From the NCBI GenBank assembly GCA_003170135.1, contig PMZR01000068.1, forward strand, positions 19,842 through 83,841: DNA of 64,000 bases, written 5' to 3'. The position numbers and the translations under genes are program-made. Below the pieces are notes generated by a model. The model ran no database searches. It saw only the letters and a program-made list of their open reading frames with translations, and had not been told where the DNA came from. Of the stretch, positions 1 through 7,366 are shown in pieces (within the stretch, counting starts at the first letter, position 1; every line of letters begins with the position of its first letter). This DNA comes from Acidobacteriota bacterium (GTDB taxonomy: Bacteria > Acidobacteriota > Vicinamibacteria > Vicinamibacterales > Fen-181).

Positions 1-456
1 GCCCGCCGCCAGGCCATCCGCCTTCACGACCAGTGGAAAGCCGAACCGGCCCGAGGCAACGACACGGCGCGCAGCGTCGGCGCTCGAGCAGACTTCGCAA
101 TCGGCCGTCGGCACGCGGTGCCGGACCATGAACTCTTTCGCGAACACCTTGCTCGACTCGATCTCGGCGGCGGCCCGCGTCGGACCGAACGCCAGTCGGC
201 CGCGCGCGCTGAGCAGGTCGACGACGCCGCGGGTCAGCGGCAGCTCGGGACCGACCACGGTCAGCGCAATGTCGTGTTCTTCAACAAAGGCGAGCACATC
301 GGCGGGATTGGCGGGATCGAGCGGAACGGTGACGGCGACCTGCGCGATGCCCGCGTTTCCCGGGGCGCAGAAGATCCGCGAGACGCCGGCGTCGCACGCG
401 AGCCGCCAGGTCAGGGCGTGCTCGCGGCCTCCGCCCCCCAGGACCAGTATGTTCAT
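1..456 (-). CDS. purD: Phosphoribosylamine-glycine ligase (GARS), N-terminal part
   Basis: ATP-dependent ligase of de novo purine synthesis that joins glycine to 5-phosphoribosylamine in the cytoplasm. The 152 visible codons begin MNILVLGGGGREHAL, the diagnostic PurD N-terminus. They continue through the family landmarks APGNAG (near residue 31), VGPE (near 68), the FGP...AAEIESSK stretch that opens the ATP-grasp part, and FPLVVKADGLAAG at the window edge. The C-terminal two thirds lie outside the window. The ATG at 454-456 is preceded on its own strand by a G-rich stretch that can act as ribosome binding site. The gene is divergent from rpsU. Identity is secure; the coordinates are partial at the 3' end only. 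Confidence 0.95.
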   Translation of the reverse strand, partial: MNILVLGGGGREHALTWRLACDAGVSRIFCAPGNAGIAQVAVTVPLDPANPADVLAFVEEHDIALTVVGPELPLTRGVVDLLSARGRLAFGPTRAAAEIESSKVFAKEFMVRHRVPTADCEVCSSADAARRVVASGRFGFPLVVKADGLAAG

Positions 457-611
457 CGAACCCCCAAGGGATAGACTAACTCGCTGAATCTGTGAGGCTT
501 ACGTGACAGGACGACGCCTGCGCGCGACGGCCGGCGTCGCGCACAATTAGTGATTTCGACCTCTACTTTACGCCTGGAATGACCGTTTACCTGTGGTAGC
601 CTAGCATATTC

Positions 612-643
612 CGTTCGTGGAGACGGACGTCCGTCTCCGAACG
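612..643 (+). promoter_or_regulatory. Perfect palindromic hairpin in the rpsU leader
   Basis: The arms 612-628 and 629-643 form a 15-bp stem with one 2-nt bulge and essentially no loop, centred on GGACGTCC. It lies 43 nt upstream of the GTG chosen for rpsU and just after a possible extended -10 (TGG-TAGCCT, 594-602). A role as a ribosomal-protein leader element or transcript stabiliser is inference. It could also be a protein-binding operator. Confidence 0.5.
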
Positions 644-685
644 CCGCAGGTGCCAGCCGGGCCGGTAAAGGGGGTGTTCAAGGGC

Positions 686-883
686 GTGGCTGAAGTCAAA
701 ATACAGGAAGGCGAGTCGATCGAAAGCGCCCTTCGCCGCTTCAAGCGGAAGGTCCAGCAGGAAGATATCATCAAAGATATCAAGAAACACTCGTTTTACC
801 TGAAGCCAGGGGACAAGCGCCGAGCGAAACAGGCGCTGGCGCGCAAGCGCAGCCGGAAGAAACTCCGGCGCGAGATGGAATAG
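686..883 (+). CDS. rpsU: 30S ribosomal protein bS21
   Basis: Small basic protein of the 30S platform involved in translation initiation. The 65-residue product begins (M)AEVKIQEGESIESALRRF and ends KRSRKKLRREME, matching the whole bS21 family, including the arginine/lysine-rich C-terminal helix. A longer reading frame opens at a GTG at 617. Its extra 23 residues are unlike bS21 and are encoded across the leader hairpin, so I use the GTG at 686, which has AAAGGGGG at about 667-674 and AAGGG nearer. Usual family length is 58-71 residues. It lies 30 nt upstream of the zinc-ribbon gene and is probably co-transcribed with it. Confidence 0.92.
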   Translation: MAEVKIQEGESIESALRRFKRKVQQEDIIKDIKKHSFYLKPGDKRRAKQALARKRSRKKLRREME

Positions 884-913
884 GGACACGGGTAACGCAA
901 GGGGTAACGACCG

Positions 914-1222
914 ATGGAGTTCCAAGACAAGGCCCTGCACTGCGTGGACTGTGGTGCCGAGTTCGTGTGGACCGCCGGGGAGCAGCTGTTCTTCGCGGAC
1001 AAGAACTTCAAGAACGAGCCCAAGCGCTGCAAGGCCTGCAAGTCAAAGCGGGCCAATCGTCCGATGACGGCATCGCCCGTTCGTGAACGGGTGGAAACGC
1101 AGACCGCGTGTTCGGCCTGCGGCAAAGTCACCACCGTTCCTTTCAAGCCGACCCAGGGGCGCCCGGTGTTCTGCCGGGAATGCTTCCAGCAGCGCAAGTT
1201 CGCGGGAGCCGGTGGGGTCTAG
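914..1222 (+). CDS. Zinc-ribbon domain protein
   Basis: A 102-residue cytoplasmic protein with two clear zinc-binding modules. The first is CVDC (residues 10-13) with CKAC (39-42). The second is CSAC (66-69) with CREC (87-90). Both spacings fit the paired probable-zinc-ribbon families often annotated zf-trcl or CxxC_CxxC_SSSS. The N-terminal phrase EFVWTAGEQLFF with KNEPKRCK is typical of that family. The molecular function is not known to me; nucleic-acid or ribosome association is plausible given the rpsU neighbour, but that is inference. A strong intrinsic terminator follows the stop codon, so rpsU and this gene look like a two-gene operon. Confidence 0.85.
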   Translation: MEFQDKALHCVDCGAEFVWTAGEQLFFADKNFKNEPKRCKACKSKRANRPMTASPVRERVETQTACSACGKVTTVPFKPTQGRPVFCRECFQQRKFAGAGGV

Positions 1223-1248
1223 TCTTCAACTCGCATGCAGAATTGAGA

Positions 1249-1276
1249 GGGGCCGCCCGTGCGGCCCCTTTTTTTT
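1249..1276 (+). terminator. Rho-independent terminator
   Basis: An 8-bp perfect GC stem (GGGGCCGC / GCGGCCCC) with a CCGT loop is followed by eight T residues. It closes the rpsU-zinc-ribbon operon. Only one other U-tract terminator was found in the window (13456-13480). Confidence 0.95.
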
Positions 1277-1321
1277 GGCCGTGTCCGGGGTTGTGCCGCG
1301 CCGCCGCGGTGTCGGTCCACG

Positions 1322-1351
1322 TTGACGCATTTTCGAGCCCTACGCTAATAT
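1322..1351 (+). promoter_or_regulatory. Sigma-70-type promoter for the STAS gene
   Basis: TTGACG (1322-1327), an 18-nt spacer, then TAATAT (1346-1351). It sits between the upstream terminator and the STAS start codon, leaving a leader of about 65 nt. The match is by eye and untested. Confidence 0.55.
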
Positions 1352-1424
1352 GAAGGTCCCTGTACGGGCATCCGCGCGCCGGAGTGCGCGTGGTCAGCCG
1401 ATTAAGGCGGGAGGAGAACGGGCG

Positions 1425-1772
1425 ATGCAGATCCACGAGCGTGAAGTCAACGATGTTACGATCCTCGACATTCACGGCAAGCTGACGCTCGGCGAGGGCG
1501 ACGAGCTGCTGCGTGACAAGGTGAACAGCCTGGTTCACCAGGGGCGGAAGAAGATCATCCTGAACCTCGCGGAAGTGCCCTATATCGACAGCGCGGGCCT
1601 GGGCGAGATCGTCCGCACGTATACGACGGTGAGCCGCCAGGGCGGAAGCCTGAAGCTGCTCAACCTGACCAAGCGGATTCAGGATCTGCTGTCGATCACG
1701 AAACTGCTGACGGTGTTCGAGACCTTCGAAAATGAGAAGGATGCCGTCAAGAGTTTCCCGGCCAACGTCTGA
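1425..1772 (+). CDS. STAS-domain anti-sigma factor antagonist
   Basis: 115-residue single-domain STAS protein of the SpoIIAA/RsbV type. Such proteins sequester or release a partner-switching anti-sigma kinase according to phosphorylation of one serine. The signature IDSAGLGEI places the phosphorylatable serine at residue 56. The rest follows the STAS fold (LDIHGKLTLGEGDELLRD near the N-terminus, GGSLKLLNL in the third strand). I chose the ATG at 1425 because GGAGGAGA (1409-1416) precedes it at good spacing; an upstream in-frame ATG near 1350 adds residues unrelated to STAS. No cognate kinase or phosphatase lies in the window, so the target pathway is unknown. Confidence 0.88.
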   Translation: MQIHEREVNDVTILDIHGKLTLGEGDELLRDKVNSLVHQGRKKIILNLAEVPYIDSAGLGEIVRTYTTVSRQGGSLKLLNLTKRIQDLLSITKLLTVFETFENEKDAVKSFPANV

Positions 1773-1797
1773 CGCGCCTTCCCCCTCATCGCGCTAC

Positions 1798-2772
1798 ATG
1801 GCGCGCCCGCCTGCCCCAGCAGTCGTGATGCCGGTCGCCCCCCAGCCGGGGGGCGCGTCCGGCCGTTCTCTGCCCGCCGCCCTGCTGGCCTCGTTGCGGC
1901 CCGAGCAATGGACGAAGAATGGCGTCGTCTTCGCCGGCCTGCTGTTCGGCGCGGGCGAGTCGGCGCGGCGCGCGCAATTGCTGACGGCCGGGGCGATCGG
2001 GCGCGTCGTGCTGGCGTTCGTGGTGTTCTGCGGGCTGTCCGGGGTCGTCTACCTCGTCAACGACGTCCTGGATCGCGAAGGCGACCGGCGTCACCCGTTG
2101 AAGGCGCGGCGGCCGATCGCGTGCGGCGATCTCTCGCCGGCAGCCGCGCTGGCCGCCGCTGCCGTGATCACCAGCGCCTCGCTCGGCCTCGCGTTCGCGC
2201 TCGGCACCCGGTTCGGCATCGTGGCCGCGGTGTACGTCGCGTTGCTCGGCGCGTATTCGATGCGACTGAAGCACGTCGTCATTCTCGACGTCATCACGCT
2301 CGCCGTCGGCTTCGTCCTGCGCGCGGCTGCAGGGGCGATCGTCATCGACGTGCCGATCAGCCACTGGCTGCTCGTGTGCACGATCCTGGGCGCCCTGTTC
2401 CTGGCGCTCAGCAAGCGCCGCCACGAACTCGTGCTGCTGGCCGACGGCGCGGCCGAGCATCGCCGCATCCTGGGCGAATACAGTCCGTACCTGCTCGATC
2501 AGATGATCGGCGTGGTCACCGCGTCCACCTTGATTGCCTACATCTTCTATACGATCAGCCCCGAGACGCAGGTGAAGTTCCACACGGAATGGCTCGGCCT
2601 CACCATCCCGTTCCCGCTGTACGGGATCTTCCGGTATCTCTACCTCGTGCATCGCAAGGAAGGCGGCGGGAGCCCCACCACGATGCTCATGAACGACCGG
2701 CCGCTGCTCGTGTGCGTGGCGCTGTGGGCGATCGCGGTCATCGTGATCGTCTATCGGCCGTTCGGGATGTGA
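1798..2772 (+). CDS. UbiA-family prenyltransferase, decaprenyl-phosphate phosphoribosyltransferase type
   Basis: Polytopic membrane enzyme of about 324 residues. The first Asp-rich motif is NDVLDREGDRRHPLKARRPIA, with NDxxDxxxDRxHPxKxxRP being the hallmark of the UbiA branch that transfers 5-phosphoribose from PRPP to a polyprenyl phosphate. Eight to nine hydrophobic segments alternate with loops, and SKRRHEL follows mid-protein as in that branch. The product would be the donor for arabinose-type sugars or another decaprenyl-linked glycan, which suits the adjacent glycosyltransferases. The start is uncertain: the frame is open from an ATG at 1732 inside the STAS gene; 1798 and 1828 are alternatives and none has a strong ribosome site. 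Confidence 0.8.
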   Translation: MARPPAPAVVMPVAPQPGGASGRSLPAALLASLRPEQWTKNGVVFAGLLFGAGESARRAQLLTAGAIGRVVLAFVVFCGLSGVVYLVNDVLDREGDRRHPLKARRPIACGDLSPAAALAAAAVITSASLGLAFALGTRFGIVAAVYVALLGAYSMRLKHVVILDVITLAVGFVLRAAAGAIVIDVPISHWLLVCTILGALFLALSKRRHELVLLADGAAEHRRILGEYSPYLLDQMIGVVTASTLIAYIFYTISPETQVKFHTEWLGLTIPFPLYGIFRYLYLVHRKEGGGSPTTMLMNDRPLLVCVALWAIAVIVIVYRPFGM

Positions 2773-2781
2773 TGGCTCGCC

Positions 2782-3687
2782 ATGTCAGATTTCAGCATTC
2801 GATCCGACTCGGTGAACGTCGAAGAGATCATGGGACAGATCCGCGCCCGCATCCGCGACAAGCGCGGCGTGGACTACACCGAGCAGGAGATCCGGGAACT
2901 GGCCGACGCGAAGCTGGAGAAGTTCCTCGATCCCACCAAGGTGCGCTCCGATCTGCTCGACGAGTACCGGCAGCTGCAGCGGCAGCAGATGAGCTCGAAC
3001 ATCGAACTCGACGAGGAGACGCTGTTCGGCTCGCCACGACCGTTCGTCCGGCGCATCCGACGGTGGCTGCGGCCGGTGCTGAAGCTGTTCCTGAATCCCC
3101 TGCCCCTGATGCGCGTGTCGCGCGTGAACGACACGATGGTGCGGCACGGCGAGCTCTTCTACGAACTCGTCCACAACCTCGTCATCGAGACCACGCGACT
3201 GGGCATCGAGGTGAAGACGCTCAAGATGCGCGTCGAATCGCTGTCGAGCCGGCTGGACTTCGATGAGCGGCGCGGCCGGGCGCTGGAGGGCGTGGTGCAG
3301 TACCGCCCGCCGGCGCCGGTCCAGGAGGCTGCGCCGGCCGCCGACGAAGAGAGCGAAACCGAGTCGAGCGCGGCCAGGAGCCGGCGACGGCGACGGCGGC
3401 GCGGCCGCCGCGGTGGCGGACCGCACGGCGGCGCCGAAGGAGTCTCGGTGACCGGCGATCCAGGGCAGGCTGCGGGTGAGGACCAGTCCGAACCTCTGCC
3501 GGCACCGGAGGGTCAGCCACGCGATCGATCCGATGAGCAGCGGTCACCCGTCGGACACGCGCCGGATGTCACAACGGCCGGGACGCCCGCGCTGGCCGAA
3601 CCGCGTCCGGGCGACGCCGGGCGCGCGCCAGAAGCGCCGCAGCGGGATGGGGACTCCGGCGATCCGAAGCCGGGCAGCTCGTCGTGA
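2782..3687 (+). CDS. Unknown protein with helical core and Arg-rich, low-complexity tail
   Basis: 301 residues, no signal peptide. Residues 1-70 are charged and helical (EEIMGQIRARIRDKRGVDYTEQE). Residues 85-160 contain a basic hydrophobic stretch (RRIRRWLRPVLKLF) then a probable coiled coil (VIETTRLGIEVKTLKMRVESL). From about residue 185 the protein is low complexity, including a run of consecutive arginines (SRRRRRRRGRRGGG, near 200-213) and a Pro/Gly/Glu-rich end. N-termini like this occur in bacterial polysaccharide clusters, so a scaffold or glycosyltransferase accessory role is possible, but I do not recognise a defined family. The stop overlaps the next gene's GTG (GTGA), indicating translational coupling. 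Confidence 0.75.
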   Translation: MSDFSIRSDSVNVEEIMGQIRARIRDKRGVDYTEQEIRELADAKLEKFLDPTKVRSDLLDEYRQLQRQQMSSNIELDEETLFGSPRPFVRRIRRWLRPVLKLFLNPLPLMRVSRVNDTMVRHGELFYELVHNLVIETTRLGIEVKTLKMRVESLSSRLDFDERRGRALEGVVQYRPPAPVQEAAPAADEESETESSAARSRRRRRRRGRRGGGPHGGAEGVSVTGDPGQAAGEDQSEPLPAPEGQPRDRSDEQRSPVGHAPDVTTAGTPALAEPRPGDAGRAPEAPQRDGDSGDPKPGSSS

Positions 3688-5063
3688 AGCTGGCCGTCGT
3701 CGTCCAGCGCTACGGGGCTGACATCAACGGCGGCGCCGAGTTGCACGCGCGTTACGTCGCGGAGCACCTGTCGCGGCACGCCGAGGTCGAGGTCCTCACC
3801 ACCTGCGCCCGCGACTACGTCACCTGGCGCAACGAGATCCCGGCCGGCGTGGAGCGCGTCAACGGCCTCACCGTCCGCCGCTTCAGGGTGGATCACGAAC
3901 GCAGCCCGCGCGCGTTCGGCCGCCACTCCGAGCGCGTGTTCGAGCACCGACATTCGCTGGCCGACGAGCTGGCGTGGCTCGATGCCGAAGGACCGACGAG
4001 CCGGGCGCTCGTGCGGCACGTGAGCGCGGCCCGGGCCGCCCACGACTACTTCATCTTCTTCAGCTATCGCTATTACCACGCGTACCACGGCGTGCGTGCG
4101 GTCCGGTCCCAGGCACTCCTCGTGCCGACGGCGGAGCGGGATCCGGCCATCGGGATGGGCCTCTTTCCACCGGTCTTCCGAAGCGCGCGCGCCGTCATGT
4201 ACAACTCCCACGAAGAACGCGCGATGATCCACGCGGTCGCCGGCAACGCCGACGTGCCGGGCGTCATCGTCGGCGTCGGGTCCGACGTACCCGACAGCAC
4301 GCAGCCGGAACGCTTCAGGCGGAAGTTCAACGTGCGGGGCCGCTTCGCGATCTACGTCGGCCGGATCGACGAGAACAAGGGGTGCAAGGAGCTGTTCGAT
4401 TTCTTCCAGCGGTACTCGGCCAGGACGGAGGGCGACCTCACGCTGGCGCTCATCGGGACCGCGCTCCTGCCGGTGCCCGGCCACCCGCGCATCCGGCACC
4501 TCGGCTTCCTGCCGGACGAAGACAAGTTCGACGCCATCGCTGCCGCGGACCTGCTCATCATGCCCTCGTACTACGAAAGCCTGTCGATGGTGGCGCTCGA
4601 GGCGTGGGGCCTGGGCCGGCCGGTGCTCGCCAACGCGCGCTGCGACGTCCTGCGCGGGCAGTGCCTGCGGAGCAACGCCGGCTTGTACTACCAGAACTAC
4701 GACGAGTTTGCCGCGGCGCTGTTGCGAATCGAGCGCGATCGCGGCCTGGCCGCCGCGCTGGGCCGCAACGGGCGCGAGTTCTTCTGCCGCCACTACCGCT
4801 GGCCCGTCATCGAAACCAAGTACCTGGACATGCTCCAGCGGCTGCGGGATGAGGACGCGGGCCGGGCGAAAGGCGGAGGCAAGAGGCGCGAGGCGAAAGG
4901 CGGGGGGCGGGAGGCGGCCATGGAGCCGCTGCCCGCCTGGTTCGCGCGACGACGGGAAACGCTTCGGCCGGCCCGCCAGGTGATGAACGAACTGCCGCTT
5001 GGACCGACGGTCGGTCGCGATCGCGAGAGCCACGAGCCCGCGGCATCGAGGCTCACACCTTGA
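3684..5063 (+). CDS. GT4-type glycosyltransferase (paralogue A)
   Basis: Retaining GT-B fold transferase. The N-terminal acceptor half starts MKLAVVVQRYGADINGGAE. The C-terminal nucleotide-sugar half has IYVGRIDENKGCKEL (near residue 225) and the E-x7-E-like motif PSYYESLSMVALEA (near 295). Cytoplasmic or membrane-associated glycan assembly is expected; the sugar is not predictable. The GTG start overlaps the preceding TGA by 4 nt. Residues from about 394 onward (KGGGKRREAKGGGREA) are encoded by a 7-nt-period GC-rich array and are not family-conserved. The closest relative in the window is the gene at 7367-8653. Confidence 0.85.
   Translation: MKLAVVVQRYGADINGGAELHARYVAEHLSRHAEVEVLTTCARDYVTWRNEIPAGVERVNGLTVRRFRVDHERSPRAFGRHSERVFEHRHSLADELAWLDAEGPTSRALVRHVSAARAAHDYFIFFSYRYYHAYHGVRAVRSQALLVPTAERDPAIGMGLFPPVFRSARAVMYNSHEERAMIHAVAGNADVPGVIVGVGSDVPDSTQPERFRRKFNVRGRFAIYVGRIDENKGCKELFDFFQRYSARTEGDLTLALIGTALLPVPGHPRIRHLGFLPDEDKFDAIAAADLLIMPSYYESLSMVALEAWGLGRPVLANARCDVLRGQCLRSNAGLYYQNYDEFAAALLRIERDRGLAAALGRNGREFFCRHYRWPVIETKYLDMLQRLRDEDAGRAKGGGKRREAKGGGREAAMEPLPAWFARRRETLRPARQVMNELPLGPTVGRDRESHEPAASRLTP
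4865..4918 (+). repeat. In-frame 7-nt-period array in a glycosyltransferase tail
   Basis: Consecutive heptamers GGCGAAA, GGCGGAG, GCAAGAG, GCGCGAG, GCGAAAG, GCGGGGG and GCGGGAG. The array is translated as a Gly/Lys/Arg-rich linker after the GT4 domain. It shares the exact 7-nt period of the intergenic arrays elsewhere in the window. Confidence 0.7.
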
Positions 5064-6283
5064 AGATGTCATCGACGGGCGAGCGCGCGGCGCCAGCCGG
5101 CGTCCACCAGGTGCTGGCGACGCTCGGCTACGGCGACGCGATCGGACACGAGGTGCTCGGCATCCAGCGGGTGCTGCGCGCGGCCGGGTTCAAGTCCGAC
5201 ATCTTCGTCGAAACGGCCGATCCACGGGTGGAAGACCTGACGCGCGATTACCGGGAGATGCCCGGCTGCAGCACGCCGGACGACATCCTCATCCATCATT
5301 TTTCGATCAAGTCCCGGGCCTCGCGCGTCGCGTTCGCGCTGCCGGGCCGGATGATCCTCATCTACCACAACATCACGCCACCCGAGTACTTCGTGGACGT
5401 GCACGACGACCTGGTGGAGTTGTGCTACCTGGGGCGCCGCGAGCTGTCGGCCTACGCGCCGCGCGTGCAGCTCGCGCTCGGCGACTCCGAGTTCAACCGC
5501 CGGGAACTGGAGACCGCGGGGTTCACGCCGACGGGCGTGCTCCCGGTCGTCCCCGATTTCAGCCACCTGGATGTCGCGCCGAACCGGCTGACGGCCGGGA
5601 GCTTCGACGACGAATACGTGAACGTGCTGTTCGTGGGCCGGGTGGTCCCGAACAAGAAGATCGAGGACGTGATCCGGTTGTTCGACGCGTACCAGCGTCA
5701 TCACAACCGACGCTCGCGCCTGCTCATCGTCGGTTCCTTTGGCGGATTCGAGCATTACTACGCCATGTTGCAGGAGTTCGTCGCGCGCCGCGGCGTCCGG
5801 AACGTGCATTTCACCGGGCACATCTCGAACGAGGAGCTGGCCGCCTGCTACGACGTCGCCGACGTGTTTCTGTGCGCGAGCGAGCACGAGGGGTTCTGCG
5901 TGCCACTGGTCGAGGCGTTCTACAAGCAGATTCCGGTGCTGGCGTTCGCCGCCTCGGCGGTGCCGGCCACGATGGACGGGGCGGGCATCCTGTACGACCG
6001 CAAGGACGAGATCCAGGTGGCCGCCCTGATCGACGCCATCGTCGATGGGGAGGCGCTGAGGACGCGAATCATCGACGGCCAGAACGCCGCGCTCGATCGG
6101 CTGCGGCAGAAGGACTTCGCCGGCTCCCTGCTCCACTTCGTCGCGCAGGTGCGCAGCGCGCCGCCTGCGGCGGCGGCCGTGACCGCGGATTTCTGGCGGC
6201 AGTTCGACCAGGCGGAACGCCTCGAGCAGCTCCGGCTGTGCCGGCCGTCGATTTACCGAGCGCTGCCGGAGGAGAAGGGTTAG
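5060..6283 (+). CDS. GT4-type glycosyltransferase (paralogue B)
   Basis: 407-residue GT-B glycosyltransferase. N-terminal landmarks are VLATLGYGDAIGHEVLGIQ and ILIYHNITPPEYF. The C-terminal donor domain has NVLFVGRVVPNKKIEDVI (near residue 190) and CASEHEGFCVPLVEAF, the GT4 E-x7-E motif (near 275-290). The frame opens with TTG overlapping the previous stop; an ATG two codons later (5066) is an equally plausible start. It is clearly paralogous to the next gene (shared HNITP, ALGDSE, PNKKIED and SEHEGFCVPLVEA blocks), implying tandem duplication. Probable substrate: a lipid-linked or surface glycan, by context only. Confidence 0.85.
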   Translation: MKMSSTGERAAPAGVHQVLATLGYGDAIGHEVLGIQRVLRAAGFKSDIFVETADPRVEDLTRDYREMPGCSTPDDILIHHFSIKSRASRVAFALPGRMILIYHNITPPEYFVDVHDDLVELCYLGRRELSAYAPRVQLALGDSEFNRRELETAGFTPTGVLPVVPDFSHLDVAPNRLTAGSFDDEYVNVLFVGRVVPNKKIEDVIRLFDAYQRHHNRRSRLLIVGSFGGFEHYYAMLQEFVARRGVRNVHFTGHISNEELAACYDVADVFLCASEHEGFCVPLVEAFYKQIPVLAFAASAVPATMDGAGILYDRKDEIQVAALIDAIVDGEALRTRIIDGQNAALDRLRQKDFAGSLLHFVAQVRSAPPAAAAVTADFWRQFDQAERLEQLRLCRPSIYRALPEEKG

Positions 6284-6288
6284 GGCCC

Positions 6289-7353
6289 ATGGTGATCAAC
6301 CAGTGGGTTCCGGCCGCGCATCGTGGGGATGCGATCGGCGACAGCGCGCGGCGCGTCCGGACGCTGCTGCGTCGCATGGGCCATGCCTCCGATCTCTTCG
6401 CGATCACGATCGACGATGACCTGGCGGGCGACGTCCGGCCGTTCGCGGACCCGGACGCACGGCGCGGCGACCTGACCATCTTCCACTTCGCCCTGCCGTC
6501 GCCGATGACCGAGGCGTTCGCCACGCTGCCGGCCGGCCGCATCCTGCAGTACCACAACATCACGCCGGCGTATTTCTTCGCGCCCTACGAGCCGGCGCTC
6601 TTCCGTCTGGCCGCGCTCGGCCGGCGGGAACTCGGCACGCTGGCAGGCCGGGTGGATCTGGCACTTGGCGATTCCGAGTACAACCGGCAGGAGCTCGAGC
6701 GCATGGGCTTTCGGCGCACGGGCGTGATGCCGATTGCGATCGACTTCGACCGGCTGACGAGCGCGCCGCCGTGTCCGGCGCTCGAGAAGATCCTCGACGA
6801 CGGCCTGACCAACATCCTGTTCGTCGGCCGTCTCGCGCCGAACAAGCGGATCGAAGACCACATCCGGCTGGCCGAGCACTACAAGCGCTACGTCGACAGC
6901 TTCTACCGCTTCATTTTTGTCGGCCGGTACGACGGCGTCCCGCGCTACTATTCCATGGTGCGCGCGCTCGTCGCGCAGTACAAGATGCTCCCCGACAGGT
7001 TCCTGTTCGTCGGGGCCGTGCCCGATTGCGAGCTGGCCGCCTACTATCGCGCCGCGTCCGCGTACGTGTCACTGAGCGAGCACGAGGGGTTCTGCGTCCC
7101 GCTCGTCGAAGCCATGGCGATGGACGTGCCGGTCCTCGCGTTCTCGGCCGGCGCCGTGCCGGAAACACTGGGCGGAGCAGGCGTCCTGTTCGCGCCCAAG
7201 GACCTGGAGCACGCGGCCGAGCTGCTGGGCATGCTCGTCTACGAAGATCGGGTCCGGGCGCCAATCCTCGAGGGCCAGCGGCGCCGCGTCAACGACTTCG
7301 GCGACGTGGCGATCGCGCACGCTCTCGCGAAAACACTCCACGAGCTACCCTGA
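6289..7353 (+). CDS. GT4-type glycosyltransferase (paralogue B')
   Basis: 354-residue glycosyltransferase with ILQYHNITPAYFF (near residue 85), NILFVGRLAPNKRIEDHI (near 175) and SEHEGFCVPLVEAMAM (near 265), the GT4 donor-site acidic motif. The frame is open far upstream across the preceding gene. The ATG at 6289 follows GGAGGAGAAGGG at ideal spacing and gives an N-terminus (MVINQWVPAAHRGDAIG) aligned with paralogue B, so I use it. The gene begins 5 nt after the previous stop, inside the same operon. Nothing in the sequence fixes acceptor or donor. Confidence 0.85.
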   Translation: MVINQWVPAAHRGDAIGDSARRVRTLLRRMGHASDLFAITIDDDLAGDVRPFADPDARRGDLTIFHFALPSPMTEAFATLPAGRILQYHNITPAYFFAPYEPALFRLAALGRRELGTLAGRVDLALGDSEYNRQELERMGFRRTGVMPIAIDFDRLTSAPPCPALEKILDDGLTNILFVGRLAPNKRIEDHIRLAEHYKRYVDSFYRFIFVGRYDGVPRYYSMVRALVAQYKMLPDRFLFVGAVPDCELAAYYRAASAYVSLSEHEGFCVPLVEAMAMDVPVLAFSAGAVPETLGGAGVLFAPKDLEHAAELLGMLVYEDRVRAPILEGQRRRVNDFGDVAIAHALAKTLHELP

Positions 7354-7366
7354 ACTGGCTACTGCC

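Noticed and set aside
617..685. N-terminal extension of bS21 from the GTG at 617
   Set aside because: The added residues are encoded across a palindromic leader hairpin and do not match the family, which begins at AEVKIQEG.
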